A stretch of DNA of 38,125 bases. Source: a virus. The stretch covers positions 1 to 38,125 of the IMG/VR virus record IMGVR_UViG_3300047170_000070. The stretch is one strand, 5' to 3'. The notes under the pieces were generated by a model. The model saw only the letters and a list, made by a program, of their open reading frames with translations, ran no database searches and was not told where the DNA came from. Shown here in pieces: positions 18,648 to 26,386 of this stretch. The number at the start of each line of letters is the position of its first letter. Position 1 is the first letter of the stretch. Both the position numbers and the translations under genes were made by a program.

Positions 18648-21164
18648 ATGAGCGACGATCTTTCGGATCTTCCCGATGATGTTCGGCAAGCGCTCCAGCC
18701 GCACGTCGACCCGGGCGTCGCAGTTTTGGCCGCAATAGGAGTCCAACTGGCGAGCAAAAGGGAGGAGGCTAAAGGCGCGCGCGCCCTGTCTGGCATCGAG
18801 TCGACGTGGAACGAGTGCGAGGAAGCCTATCTCGGCATCGATGACGCGAACAGGCACGAGTTCATTGACTCGCGCTGGGCCAAGCCGATGTCGATGGACG
18901 GACCCGTCACCACCGGGCGCAAGGACAAATCCATCGATAACCGCTCGACCGTGTTCCTGCGCCTGACCTCGCGCTACGTCGACGCCGGCGTCGCCAAGCT
19001 GGGCGAAATCCTGCTGCCCGCCGACGATAGGGCGTTCTCGTTCTCCGAAATGCCGGTACCGGAACTGCTCGCAGCAAAGGAGGACGAAAGCCAGGTCGTG
19101 CATAGCGACCTCGGCATGCCGCTCACCCGGCCGCTCAACCCGGGCGAGGCAGCACCGGCCGCCGCACCCACGCCGCCGACGCCCGTGCCAGCCGGTGTGG
19201 CGCCGCAGACATCCGCCGCCGCACCCGCGCCGGCTGGAATGCCCGGCGCCCCGTCGGGTGCAGCAGCTCCGCCGGGCGCCCCAGGTGCCCCCGCCGTTCC
19301 GCCACGCGTGCCGCTGACCGTCAAGGATTTGGCGGTCGAGGCCATCGAGATGGCCCGCAAACAGGCCAAGGCGGCGGAGACGCGCATCTACAACTGGATG
19401 GTCGAGACGAAGTACCGGGCCGAAATCCGCAAGATCATCGCCGACGCCGCCCGGATCGGTGTCGGCGTGGTCAAAGCCCCGACGCCGGTCAGCAAGCGCG
19501 TCATGGCGATCACGAACGCCAAAGGCGGCGGCATCAATCTGGAGATCAAGGAAAAGATCATCCCGGCCGCGGAGTGGAAAGACCCGTGGAACATCTTTCC
19601 CGACCCGGCTTGCGGGGAGGACATCCACGACGGCGATTATTGCTTCGAGCGCGACTTCATGTCGGCGCGGCAGGTGCGCGGCCTGAAGAAGCTGCCCGGC
19701 TATATCGCGGCACAGATCGACAGGGTGCTGGCGGAAGGCCCCGAAAAGGCGAACACGGAAGCCGGCCGGGGCGACGGGACGAAGAACAAGGGCCGGTTCA
19801 CGGTCTGGTATTTCTACGGCGAGTTGACCAAGGACGAGGTCGCGGCAATCGATCAGGCGGCGGGCAAGCCGGCGCAACCTGACGATAGCTCGGACGAGGC
19901 GCATGTGATCGTCACGCTGATCAACGATAGCGTGGTCCGCTCGGTCATCAATCCGCTGGATAGCGGCTCGTTCCCGTATCACTCGCTGCCCTGGCAGCGA
20001 CGGGCGCAGCACTGGGCGGGCGTCGGCGTCGCCGAACAGATGCGGACGCCGCAGAAAGTCGCCAACGCCGCGCTGCGGGCGCTGCTCAACAACGCCGGCA
20101 AGTCGGCCGGCAGCCAGTTCATCATAGACCAAGCGGGGATCCGGCCGGCTGACGGCAGTTGGACGATCACCCCCGACAAGATTTGGTTCAAAACCAACGA
20201 GGGCGGGGCCGATGTCCGCCAGGCGTTCATGGCCGTCCAGATTCCGAACATGACCAACGAACTGCAAACGATCATCACCTTGGGCGAGCGGTTCGCCGAG
20301 GAAACCACATCGATTCCGCTCATCGCGCAGGGTCAGAGCGGCGCCACCACGCCGGACACGTTCGGCGCCGCGCAGTTGCAGAACAACAACGCCAACCAGT
20401 TGCTGCGCTCCATCGGCTACGCGTTTGACGACTACATCACCGAACCGGTGATCCGGCAGTACTACGAGTGGTTGCTGCTCGATCCTGAAGTGCCGAATGA
20501 AGAAAAAGGCGAGTTCACGATCGACGCGCATGGCTCGGCCGCGCTGGTCGAGCGTGCCATCCAGGACCAGTCGATCGCCCAGATGGGCAACATGGCGGCC
20601 AATCCGCTGTATGGCATCGATCCAAAGAAATGGGCCAAGCTATTCCTCAAATCCAAAAAGTTGTCGCCCGAAGCTGTGATGTACTCGGAGGAAGAACAGG
20701 CCAAGCTGGACGCAGCGCCGCCGGTCGAGGCGCCGGCCGTCACCGTGGCCAAGATCGGCCAGGACACCGCATTGAAGCTCGGCGTGATGAAGCAGACCGC
20801 CGATCAGCAGACCGCCCAGGCGGAGGGGCAGATCGCGGCGGCGGCGCACGTGCTGGAGGTGGGCAAGGTGCAAGTCGATCAGACCAAGGTTCACGGCGAT
20901 CTGACGCTGAAGGCGCACGGCTTGCAGATGCAGCATGATCAGGCGCTGATGGAATACGCCAACAGGATGAAGATCAGTCTGGATCAGGCCAAGGCGGCGC
21001 TCGCCAAGACGGCCATGCAGTTGCAGACCGAGCGCGACCTCAACGCGGCCAACAACGCGCACGAGATGCGCAAGCACCGCACGCCCCAGGCGCAAGCGCC
21101 CAAGCCGCCAGTGCAAGCGCCGGGCCGGGCTGCTAATGGTCACGCGTTCGATCAGTCAACATGA
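18648..21164 (+). CDS. Portal protein
   Basis: An 838-aa protein in the position and size range of podovirus portals. Recognisable parts are the SRYVDAGVAKLGEILLPAD wing region, WKDPWNIFPDPACGEDIHDG, the SLPWQRRAQHWAGVGVAEQM stem region with QKVANAALRALLNNAGKSAG, and the helical C-terminal barrel (QADGQ-type Ala/Gln helices, 690-800). Residues about 165-221 are a Pro/Ala/Gly-rich insert not expected in a portal core. It forms the dodecameric DNA channel at one capsid vertex. The ATG at 18648 is chosen over a TTG at 18609; no strong ribosome site is visible for either. Confidence 0.85.
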   Translation: MSDDLSDLPDDVRQALQPHVDPGVAVLAAIGVQLASKREEAKGARALSGIESTWNECEEAYLGIDDANRHEFIDSRWAKPMSMDGPVTTGRKDKSIDNRSTVFLRLTSRYVDAGVAKLGEILLPADDRAFSFSEMPVPELLAAKEDESQVVHSDLGMPLTRPLNPGEAAPAAAPTPPTPVPAGVAPQTSAAAPAPAGMPGAPSGAAAPPGAPGAPAVPPRVPLTVKDLAVEAIEMARKQAKAAETRIYNWMVETKYRAEIRKIIADAARIGVGVVKAPTPVSKRVMAITNAKGGGINLEIKEKIIPAAEWKDPWNIFPDPACGEDIHDGDYCFERDFMSARQVRGLKKLPGYIAAQIDRVLAEGPEKANTEAGRGDGTKNKGRFTVWYFYGELTKDEVAAIDQAAGKPAQPDDSSDEAHVIVTLINDSVVRSVINPLDSGSFPYHSLPWQRRAQHWAGVGVAEQMRTPQKVANAALRALLNNAGKSAGSQFIIDQAGIRPADGSWTITPDKIWFKTNEGGADVRQAFMAVQIPNMTNELQTIITLGERFAEETTSIPLIAQGQSGATTPDTFGAAQLQNNNANQLLRSIGYAFDDYITEPVIRQYYEWLLLDPEVPNEEKGEFTIDAHGSAALVERAIQDQSIAQMGNMAANPLYGIDPKKWAKLFLKSKKLSPEAVMYSEEEQAKLDAAPPVEAPAVTVAKIGQDTALKLGVMKQTADQQTAQAEGQIAAAAHVLEVGKVQVDQTKVHGDLTLKAHGLQMQHDQALMEYANRMKISLDQAKAALAKTAMQLQTERDLNAANNAHEMRKHRTPQAQAPKPPVQAPGRAANGHAFDQST

Positions 21165-21367
21165 AACTAACCCCGCGTCGCCGCAAGGCGCTCCCAGCCG
21201 GTGACTTCGCGGGGCCGGATCGCAGCTATCCCATTGCCGACGCCTCGCACGCCAGAAACGCCCTCTCCCGCGTCGCATCGAAATCACCGGTGTTGAAGGC
21301 ACGGGTCCGCGCGGCGGTGCATCGGGAGTATCCCGGCATCGGCAAGCCGGGGCTGATCAACCAGTGA
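21161..21367 (+). CDS. Small basic phage protein
   Basis: A 68-aa protein, basic and short (MKLTPRRRKALPAGDFAGPD, then RSYPIADASHARNALSRVAS). The FAGPDRSYPI...SHARNAL pattern occurs in many phages as a small domain of unknown function, often fused to or placed beside head genes. It overlaps the portal stop as ATGA and the next start as GTGA. Confidence 0.65.
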   Translation: MKLTPRRRKALPAGDFAGPDRSYPIADASHARNALSRVASKSPVLKARVRAAVHREYPGIGKPGLINQ

Positions 21368-21597
21368 CCGACTTCGCGCTCACCGAGCACGAGAAAGCGT
21401 CATCGCTTTGGCGCCGACTCCAGGCGCACCTGAACGACATGCTCGCTACGGCGCGTGTGCGCAACGACAACGAGACCCTATCGGAACAGCAGACCGCCGC
21501 ACTGCGCGGTCAAATTCGCTGCCTCAAGACGCTGCTCGCGCTTGCGGATGACCGGCCAATCGTGACCGGCGACACGGAGCAGCCACCGGTTTTCTAA
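21364..21597 (+). CDS. Small helical protein between portal and scaffold
   Basis: A 77-aa product from GTG 21364 (GTGA overlap with upstream). It is a continuous helix by composition (HEKASSLWRRLQAHLNDMLA, EQQTAALRGQIRCLKTLLAL). The role is unknown; position suggests head assembly. Confidence 0.6.
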   Translation: MTDFALTEHEKASSLWRRLQAHLNDMLATARVRNDNETLSEQQTAALRGQIRCLKTLLALADDRPIVTGDTEQPPVF

Positions 21598-21624
21598 CCG
21601 GCGCCTGCCAGGAGTTATACCAAG

Positions 21625-22479
21625 ATGGCTGACGAAGACACCAACGCAGCGGCGGTCGCCGAAGCCGAGTCCGATGCCGCGTTCGGCGCCGGATTCGACA
21701 GCGGCAACCCGGCGGAGAAACCGGCACCTGACAAGCCCGGCGCGGCAAAGCCCGAACCCGCGGCAACCCCACGGGTCGAGCCGAAACCGCAGCCCAAATA
21801 CGTCCAGGTGACGGCCTCGGAATGGGCCGAGGTCAGGGCGGCCGCCGCGAAGACGGCATCCTACGACCAACAGCTTGCCAAGGCCTTCGGCACGATCGGC
21901 AACCTGCAGAAGCTCGTCAACGGCTTTCAGCAGCAAACCCCGAGCGGGCGCCGCGTCGAGATACCCAAGGACGCGTTCGCCGCGATGGAACGCGACTTCC
22001 CGGAACTGGCGCAACAGACCCGGGCGGCACTCGAAGCGGCGTTGTCCGGCGTGTCCGGTACCGGCGGTGCTGACGCCGACCCCGGCAGGATCGAAAGCAT
22101 GCTGGCGACGCACACCGCCAAGCGCGAGATCGAGGCGCTCGAAGACGCTTATCCTTCGTGGCGGCAGATCGTCGGCGCGGTCGACGTGTCCAGACAGGCG
22201 CCGGATCCGAACAACCCGTTCCGACGCTGGCTCGCCAGCAAGGACACCGCTTACCAGGCGCGCATCAACGGCTCCGAGTCGGCCGCTGTCATCGGGCGCG
22301 CGATCCGGTCCTTCCAGAACGAGACGAAAAACGCGCCAGCCAGGGTGAACGGGACGCCAGGCGATACCACCCGTGCCGACCGGATCAGAGGCGCCGTGCA
22401 GCCGCGCGGCGACAACCACAACGCATCCTCCACCGCCGACCCTGATGCGGAGTTCGTTGCTGGGTTTAACTCTCGCTAA
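21625..22479 (+). CDS. Capsid scaffolding protein
   Basis: A 284-aa acidic, helical protein immediately before the major capsid gene. It starts with a disordered Ala/Pro region (1-60), has a helical middle (SEWAEVRAAAAKTASYDQQL, FGTIGNLQKLVNGFQQQ), a compact domain with DAYPSWRQIVGAV and NPFRRWLASKDTAYQARING, and a disordered tail ending in DAEFVAGFNSR. This size, charge and position fit the scaffold of the N4 gp56-type capsid group. It should guide capsid assembly and then leave. CAGGAG lies about 11 nt before the ATG. Confidence 0.7.
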   Translation: MADEDTNAAAVAEAESDAAFGAGFDSGNPAEKPAPDKPGAAKPEPAATPRVEPKPQPKYVQVTASEWAEVRAAAAKTASYDQQLAKAFGTIGNLQKLVNGFQQQTPSGRRVEIPKDAFAAMERDFPELAQQTRAALEAALSGVSGTGGADADPGRIESMLATHTAKREIEALEDAYPSWRQIVGAVDVSRQAPDPNNPFRRWLASKDTAYQARINGSESAAVIGRAIRSFQNETKNAPARVNGTPGDTTRADRIRGAVQPRGDNHNASSTADPDAEFVAGFNSR

Positions 22480-22487
22480 CGCAACGA

Positions 22488-22506
22488 CCACGCGCTGCGC
22501 GCGTGG
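22488..22506 (+). other. Hairpin between scaffold and capsid genes
   Basis: CCACGCGC / GCGCGTGG form a perfect 8-bp stem with a 3-nt loop, 8 nt after the scaffold stop. No T-tract follows, so it is not a classical terminator. It may protect a processed capsid mRNA end or act as an attenuator adjusting the capsid to scaffold ratio. Confidence 0.5.
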
Positions 22507-22584
22507 CCTGTGACCGACGCCCTGTGACGGCGGTTTCCAACATCAACGCAATGAAACCAGACCGCGACACAGGAGGCCATCACT

Positions 22585-23655
22585 ATGGCTATGCAAAACT
22601 TTACGCTCACTCCGGGACGGATAAACAAGTTCAAGGGCGAAATTCTCTCCCATGCCGTGCCACTTGAAGTCTTGGGCAAGACAGGCCGGCAGATTCCGAT
22701 GCCGCGCAACAACAGCGATACTTATGTTGCCCGGAAATGGCTGCCCTACGGCGCCACCGCGACATCCGCCAGTTCGCAGAACCAGTTCTTCCAGAACGGC
22801 ACCGGCGACCGCGGCAACGCCATCACCCAGGCGCATCAAATCCAGGAAGGTGTCACGCCCGCGCCGGACAGCATCGTGCCGCTGGATATTACCGTCGTGG
22901 TGCAGCAGTTTGGTTGCCTCTACGGGTTCACCGATAAGACGTACGACCTCTATGAAGACGACATCCCCAAGGCGATGATCGAGCAGATCGGCGAGCGCAT
23001 CACGTTCGTCAACGAAATGATCATCTGGGGCGCGCTGCGGGCTTGCACGAATGTCTATTACGGCGGCGCTGGCACTTCGATCGCCACCGTCGCGGGTGGC
23101 ATGACGCTCGGCATGGTCCGCAAGATCGTCAAAAACCTCATGGCGAACCACGGCAAGCCGGTTAACAAGATGCTCAAGGCCGGCCCGAACTTCGCCACCG
23201 ATCCCGTCGCCGAGGGCTACACGGTGTATTGCCACACCGACCTGGAGCCGGACATCCGCGACCTGCCGAACTTCATCCCGTGCGAGGCCTATGCGTCCGG
23301 CATGCCGATGGCGAATGAAATCGGCAAGTGCGAGCGGTTCCGCTTCATCACCTCGCCGGACCTTCCCTCGATCCAGGATGCGGGTGCCGCGATCGGCGCG
23401 ACCGGGATGTATTCCACGACCGGTGTCAGCATCGACGTCTATCCGTTCATCGTCACCGCGCAGGATGCGTGGGGCCAGATCGCGCTGCGCGGCAAGGACA
23501 GCCTGTCGCCGACGTTCCTGCCGCCGGGCGAGAAGTCGAAGTCCGATCCGCTCGGGCAGCGAGGATACGCGGGAAGTGCCTGGTGGAAGGCCGTGATGAT
23601 CGAGAATCAAGGCTGGATGGCCGTCGGCTATGTCGGCTCGATGGTTCTCGTCTGA
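22585..23655 (+). CDS. Major capsid protein, N4 gp56 family
   Basis: A 356-aa protein with the hallmarks of this family. The N-terminal arm contains ILSHAVPLEVLGKTGRQIPM and PRNNSDTYVARKWLPYGATA. QIQEGVTPAPDSIVPLDITV leads into an HK97-like core with VVQQFGCLYGFTDKTYDLYE. The C-terminal half has YTVYCHTDLEPDIRDL and EIGKCERFRFITSP, then AWGQIALRGKDSL. It builds the icosahedral shell. ACAGGAGG, the best ribosome site in the late operon, precedes the ATG, which suits the most abundant product. Confidence 0.9.
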   Translation: MAMQNFTLTPGRINKFKGEILSHAVPLEVLGKTGRQIPMPRNNSDTYVARKWLPYGATATSASSQNQFFQNGTGDRGNAITQAHQIQEGVTPAPDSIVPLDITVVVQQFGCLYGFTDKTYDLYEDDIPKAMIEQIGERITFVNEMIIWGALRACTNVYYGGAGTSIATVAGGMTLGMVRKIVKNLMANHGKPVNKMLKAGPNFATDPVAEGYTVYCHTDLEPDIRDLPNFIPCEAYASGMPMANEIGKCERFRFITSPDLPSIQDAGAAIGATGMYSTTGVSIDVYPFIVTAQDAWGQIALRGKDSLSPTFLPPGEKSKSDPLGQRGYAGSAWWKAVMIENQGWMAVGYVGSMVLV

Positions 23656-23680
23656 TCGGTAAACGCACAGGAAAACGTCC

Positions 23681-24181
23681 ATGCACGACACCATGACCCG
23701 ATACCTGGAAGGCGTAGACAGCTTCCAGACCCGACGCGCTCTCCGGGCAATCCACAAGCCCCTGATCGACCGCTATTCGTCCCAGGCGCTCACGTCCGCC
23801 GCGCTGGTGATCAACGGGGCCGGCGCCACCTTCGCCAAGATCGGCGCGGCACCGTTCTACGCCGTCGCCGCCGGCAGTCTGGTGATGCTGGCCGCCGGCG
23901 CGGCGATGCCGGCGCTGACGAACGTCCTGATCCCGGCCGGCAGCTACAACGTGGCGGCCTTCTACGTGAACAGTGCTGGCGTCATCACCGCGGCGCCGGG
24001 AACGGCATCGCTGACGCTCGGGGGCGTGGTGTTTCCCCAGGCTGTCGTCGGCGCGGCCTTGGTGGGCTTCCTGATCATCACCTATGCCGGCGCATTCGTG
24101 GGCGGGACCACGCCGCTCGATACCGCGACCACGGTCTACATCAGCCCGACCGGACCCATCGACCCGACCTGTCGGGTCTAG
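23681..24181 (+). CDS. Structural candidate (beta-rich, 166 aa)
   Basis: A 166-aa protein directly after the capsid gene. The N-terminus is helical and basic (MTRYLEGVDSFQTRRALRAI). From residue 40 on it is rich in Ala, Val, Gly and Thr in a beta pattern (SLVMLAAGAAMPALTNVLIP, VVGAALVGFLIITYAGAFVG), ending in TTVYISPTGP. The same general pattern is found in the next gene, so both may be decoration or fibre-anchoring proteins. CAGGAAA lies about 11 nt upstream. Confidence 0.55.
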   Translation: MHDTMTRYLEGVDSFQTRRALRAIHKPLIDRYSSQALTSAALVINGAGATFAKIGAAPFYAVAAGSLVMLAAGAAMPALTNVLIPAGSYNVAAFYVNSAGVITAAPGTASLTLGGVVFPQAVVGAALVGFLIITYAGAFVGGTTPLDTATTVYISPTGPIDPTCRV

Positions 24182-24238
24182 GTCCGCGGTTCGTCAACGC
24201 CCGTCATCACCGCCGGAACGCGGTCTAGGAGCAACATC

Positions 24239-24742
24239 ATGGCTTACGATACGGACTTCGATCCATCCGTCACGTTGGCGGTCAGCACCACCGGGGCGGT
24301 CGCCGGCACCGGCGCATCGTTCACCAGCACGGCCGCGACTCAGGCGGTCATCAACGGCAAATTCACGACGGCACTCGGGGTCCAGACCAATGCCGCGCTG
24401 CCGGCCACCGACGCCAACACCGGCCTGGCGTTCCCCGCACTTCTCCCGAACCAGACATGCGCGATCGTGTTCGGGGTGAACGCCGCCGGGGCGCTCCAGG
24501 TTGTGCAGGGTCCGATCATCCCGACGGCCGCGGGCGTCGGCGCGGTGCCGGGTGCGTTCATCAACCTGCCGCAGTTCCCGGACCTGCCGAACAACTTCTG
24601 CCCACTGGCCTACACCATCGTACGGACCGCGCCGTCCGCCGCACAGTGGATAGCTGGCGTCGGTGCCTGGGCGGCGACGGGCGTGGTCGCCACGGTGTTC
24701 CAGAACGTCGCGGAACTGCCGGCACGGCCGCAGGCGAGCTAA
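24239..24742 (+). CDS. Structural candidate (beta-rich, 167 aa)
   Basis: A 167-aa protein, Ala/Thr/Val-rich with a beta pattern (VTLAVSTTGAVAGTGASFTS, QTCAIVFGVNAAGALQVVQG) and a hydrophobic end (VGAWAATGVVATVFQNV). TAGGAGC precedes the ATG. Base composition and placement mark it as a virion protein; size and style suit a capsid decoration protein. Family not recognised. Confidence 0.55.
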   Translation: MAYDTDFDPSVTLAVSTTGAVAGTGASFTSTAATQAVINGKFTTALGVQTNAALPATDANTGLAFPALLPNQTCAIVFGVNAAGALQVVQGPIIPTAAGVGAVPGAFINLPQFPDLPNNFCPLAYTIVRTAPSAAQWIAGVGAWAATGVVATVFQNVAELPARPQAS

Positions 24743-24747
24743 CTCTT

Positions 24748-25239
24748 ATGGCACGCCAGGAATTGCACAGCAGCAAGCTCCCGGAGATCGAGCAACGCGC
24801 TCCGGTTGAAGCTCGGACGGCCTATGCGGGCGACGTCGTGACCGGCGAGCGCATCGAGAACGGCGATTATCTGGCCGATCTGGCGTTCATGGACGAGCCG
24901 GTCACGATCAGACTCGAGCCATCATCCGACAAGAACGCAGCGACCGCGTTTCCCGTCTGGGTGAACGGGCGCATGGCAGAGACGTGCTACGAAGGGCGCT
25001 GGATCGAGATCGGGTACTTGCCGGTCGGCCAAGTCATCGTTGTCAAGCGGAAAGTTCTCGAGGTCATCATCCGGGCCAAAATCGACACCATCCACACTAA
25101 AGTTCGGGAGATGGAAAGTGAACGGCCGAACAACGTAATCGAACGCTACACAAGTCCGCTGACGGGCTTCAGTATCCTGGAAGACGCAAACCCAAGAGGC
25201 GCGGCCTGGGTCAGCGAACTACGCCGCCGTAACCTCTGA
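24748..25239 (+). CDS. Head-completion candidate
   Basis: A 163-aa protein. The ATG at 24748 follows the previous stop by 5 nt; the longer frame starting at 24457 is a shadow. It has beta-rich segments (DEPVTIRLEPSSDKNAAT, YLPVGQVIVVKRKVLEVIIR) and a conserved-looking C-terminal helix-turn (AKIDTIHTKVREMESERPNN). It overlaps the next gene as TGATG. A virion or head-tail role is inferred from position only. Confidence 0.55.
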   Translation: MARQELHSSKLPEIEQRAPVEARTAYAGDVVTGERIENGDYLADLAFMDEPVTIRLEPSSDKNAATAFPVWVNGRMAETCYEGRWIEIGYLPVGQVIVVKRKVLEVIIRAKIDTIHTKVREMESERPNNVIERYTSPLTGFSILEDANPRGAAWVSELRRRNL

Positions 25240-25490
25240 TGAGCTTTTGCGCCCTCGACCTAGCCAAACTTGGATACGCGCGCCCGCGGTTCTGCGAAAT
25301 ATGCGGCCTCGGCCCATGTCGCATCGAGGCCGCCCCGTCGCCAGCGCGGCCTGTAACCGCCGATGACGTGGCCGCCCTGATCGCTGCCGCCGTGTTTCCG
25401 CTCACCCACGACGCGGAGCGCCGCGACAGCCTGGCGGCTCTGCTTGCGGCGTTCGCGGCGGAGATCAGGCGGAGCGCCATCGAGCCATGA
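25239..25490 (+). CDS. Small Cys-containing protein
   Basis: An 83-aa product with CEICGLGPC at residues 19-27, a likely single metal knuckle, then helical sequence (VTADDVAALIAAAVFPLT, SLAALLAAFAAEIRRSA). It overlaps both neighbours by a few bases (TGATG, ATGA). No family recognised. Confidence 0.55.
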   Translation: MSFCALDLAKLGYARPRFCEICGLGPCRIEAAPSPARPVTADDVAALIAAAVFPLTHDAERRDSLAALLAAFAAEIRRSAIEP

Positions 25491-26386
25491 ACCTCCTCCA
25501 GCTCGCTCAACGCGCGTGCGTGGAATGCGGCGTCGCCAGCAACACGGCGATCCAGACCGCGCTCCCTACCACCGCCGGCGCGACAGGCAGTCTCGGCCGC
25601 GTGGTGAACTGGGTCAACGATGCGTGGCTGGATGTCCAAGAATTCTCCGACGAATGGGACTGGATGCGGAGTTCCAACCTGCTCGGCCTCGGCGTGTCGT
25701 TCCCGACGGTGTTCGGCCAGCCGAGCTATCCGCTCGGCGTCTTTCCCAGCGGCGCGGGAACGGGCAGGGCCAGCGACTTCGGCGGCGACTTCGGGGGAGA
25801 CTTCGGCGGCGGCTCCGCCAGCGCGACGACTGTCACGGCGGGCACCAGCGACTTCGGCGGCGACTTCGGCGGCGATTTCAGTGCGGGCAGCACCACCGTT
25901 ACGACACCCCCTTCGGGCACCTGCGGCATCGCGGTGGACGCGTTCGGCAAATGGGATGTCGAAACCTTCAGATGCTACACGACGAGCTTCGGCACAGGGA
26001 ACGAGGAATTCCTGGACGAGATCCCGTACGACGCATGGCGCAACTGCTACATGCTCGGCGCGCAACGGCAGGTGCGGACGCGCCCCGTCGTCGTCGCTGT
26101 CGGCCCCGATCAGTCGCTGTGTCTCGGACCGCCGCCCAACGCGCTCTACACGGTGACCGGAGACTACTGGGTCGCGCCGTCGCTGATGCTGCTCGACACC
26201 GACATCCCGGTCGGTCTGCCGACGCGGTTTCATTTGCTCATCGTCTATTTGGCAATGTGCAAATACGCAGGTTATGAGAGCGCACCTGAAGTATATGCGC
26301 GCGGCAGCAGCGAAAGCGCGCGCATGTATGCCCGGCTGCTGGCGCTGCGCGCGCCCGCGGTCTGCTTCGGCGGTGCCCTCGCATGA
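25487..26386 (+). CDS. Head-tail adaptor-like protein with DFGG-repeat insert
   Basis: A 299-aa protein. The start (MNLLQLAQRACVECGV, then GRVVNWVNDAWLDVQEFSDE) is typical of phage adaptor proteins that dock on the portal. The C-terminal half has PYDAWRNCYMLGAQRQVRTR, the QSLCLGPPPNALYTVTGDYW strand and a helical LLIVYLAMCKYAGYE. Between them, about residues 97-131, is an insert with two blocks of DFGGDFGGDF and Ser/Thr spacers. The family usually runs near 200-230 aa without this insert. It should join portal and tail. Confidence 0.6.
   Translation: MNLLQLAQRACVECGVASNTAIQTALPTTAGATGSLGRVVNWVNDAWLDVQEFSDEWDWMRSSNLLGLGVSFPTVFGQPSYPLGVFPSGAGTGRASDFGGDFGGDFGGGSASATTVTAGTSDFGGDFGGDFSAGSTTVTTPPSGTCGIAVDAFGKWDVETFRCYTTSFGTGNEEFLDEIPYDAWRNCYMLGAQRQVRTRPVVVAVGPDQSLCLGPPPNALYTVTGDYWVAPSLMLLDTDIPVGLPTRFHLLIVYLAMCKYAGYESAPEVYARGSSESARMYARLLALRAPAVCFGGALA

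Noticed and set aside
18621-20531. 636-aa open frame on the minus strand
   Set aside because: It lies antisense to the portal gene. High G+C with G/C-ending codons leaves long stop-free shadows; its protein is Arg/Ala/Gly/His-rich without motif, while the plus strand has a recognisable portal.
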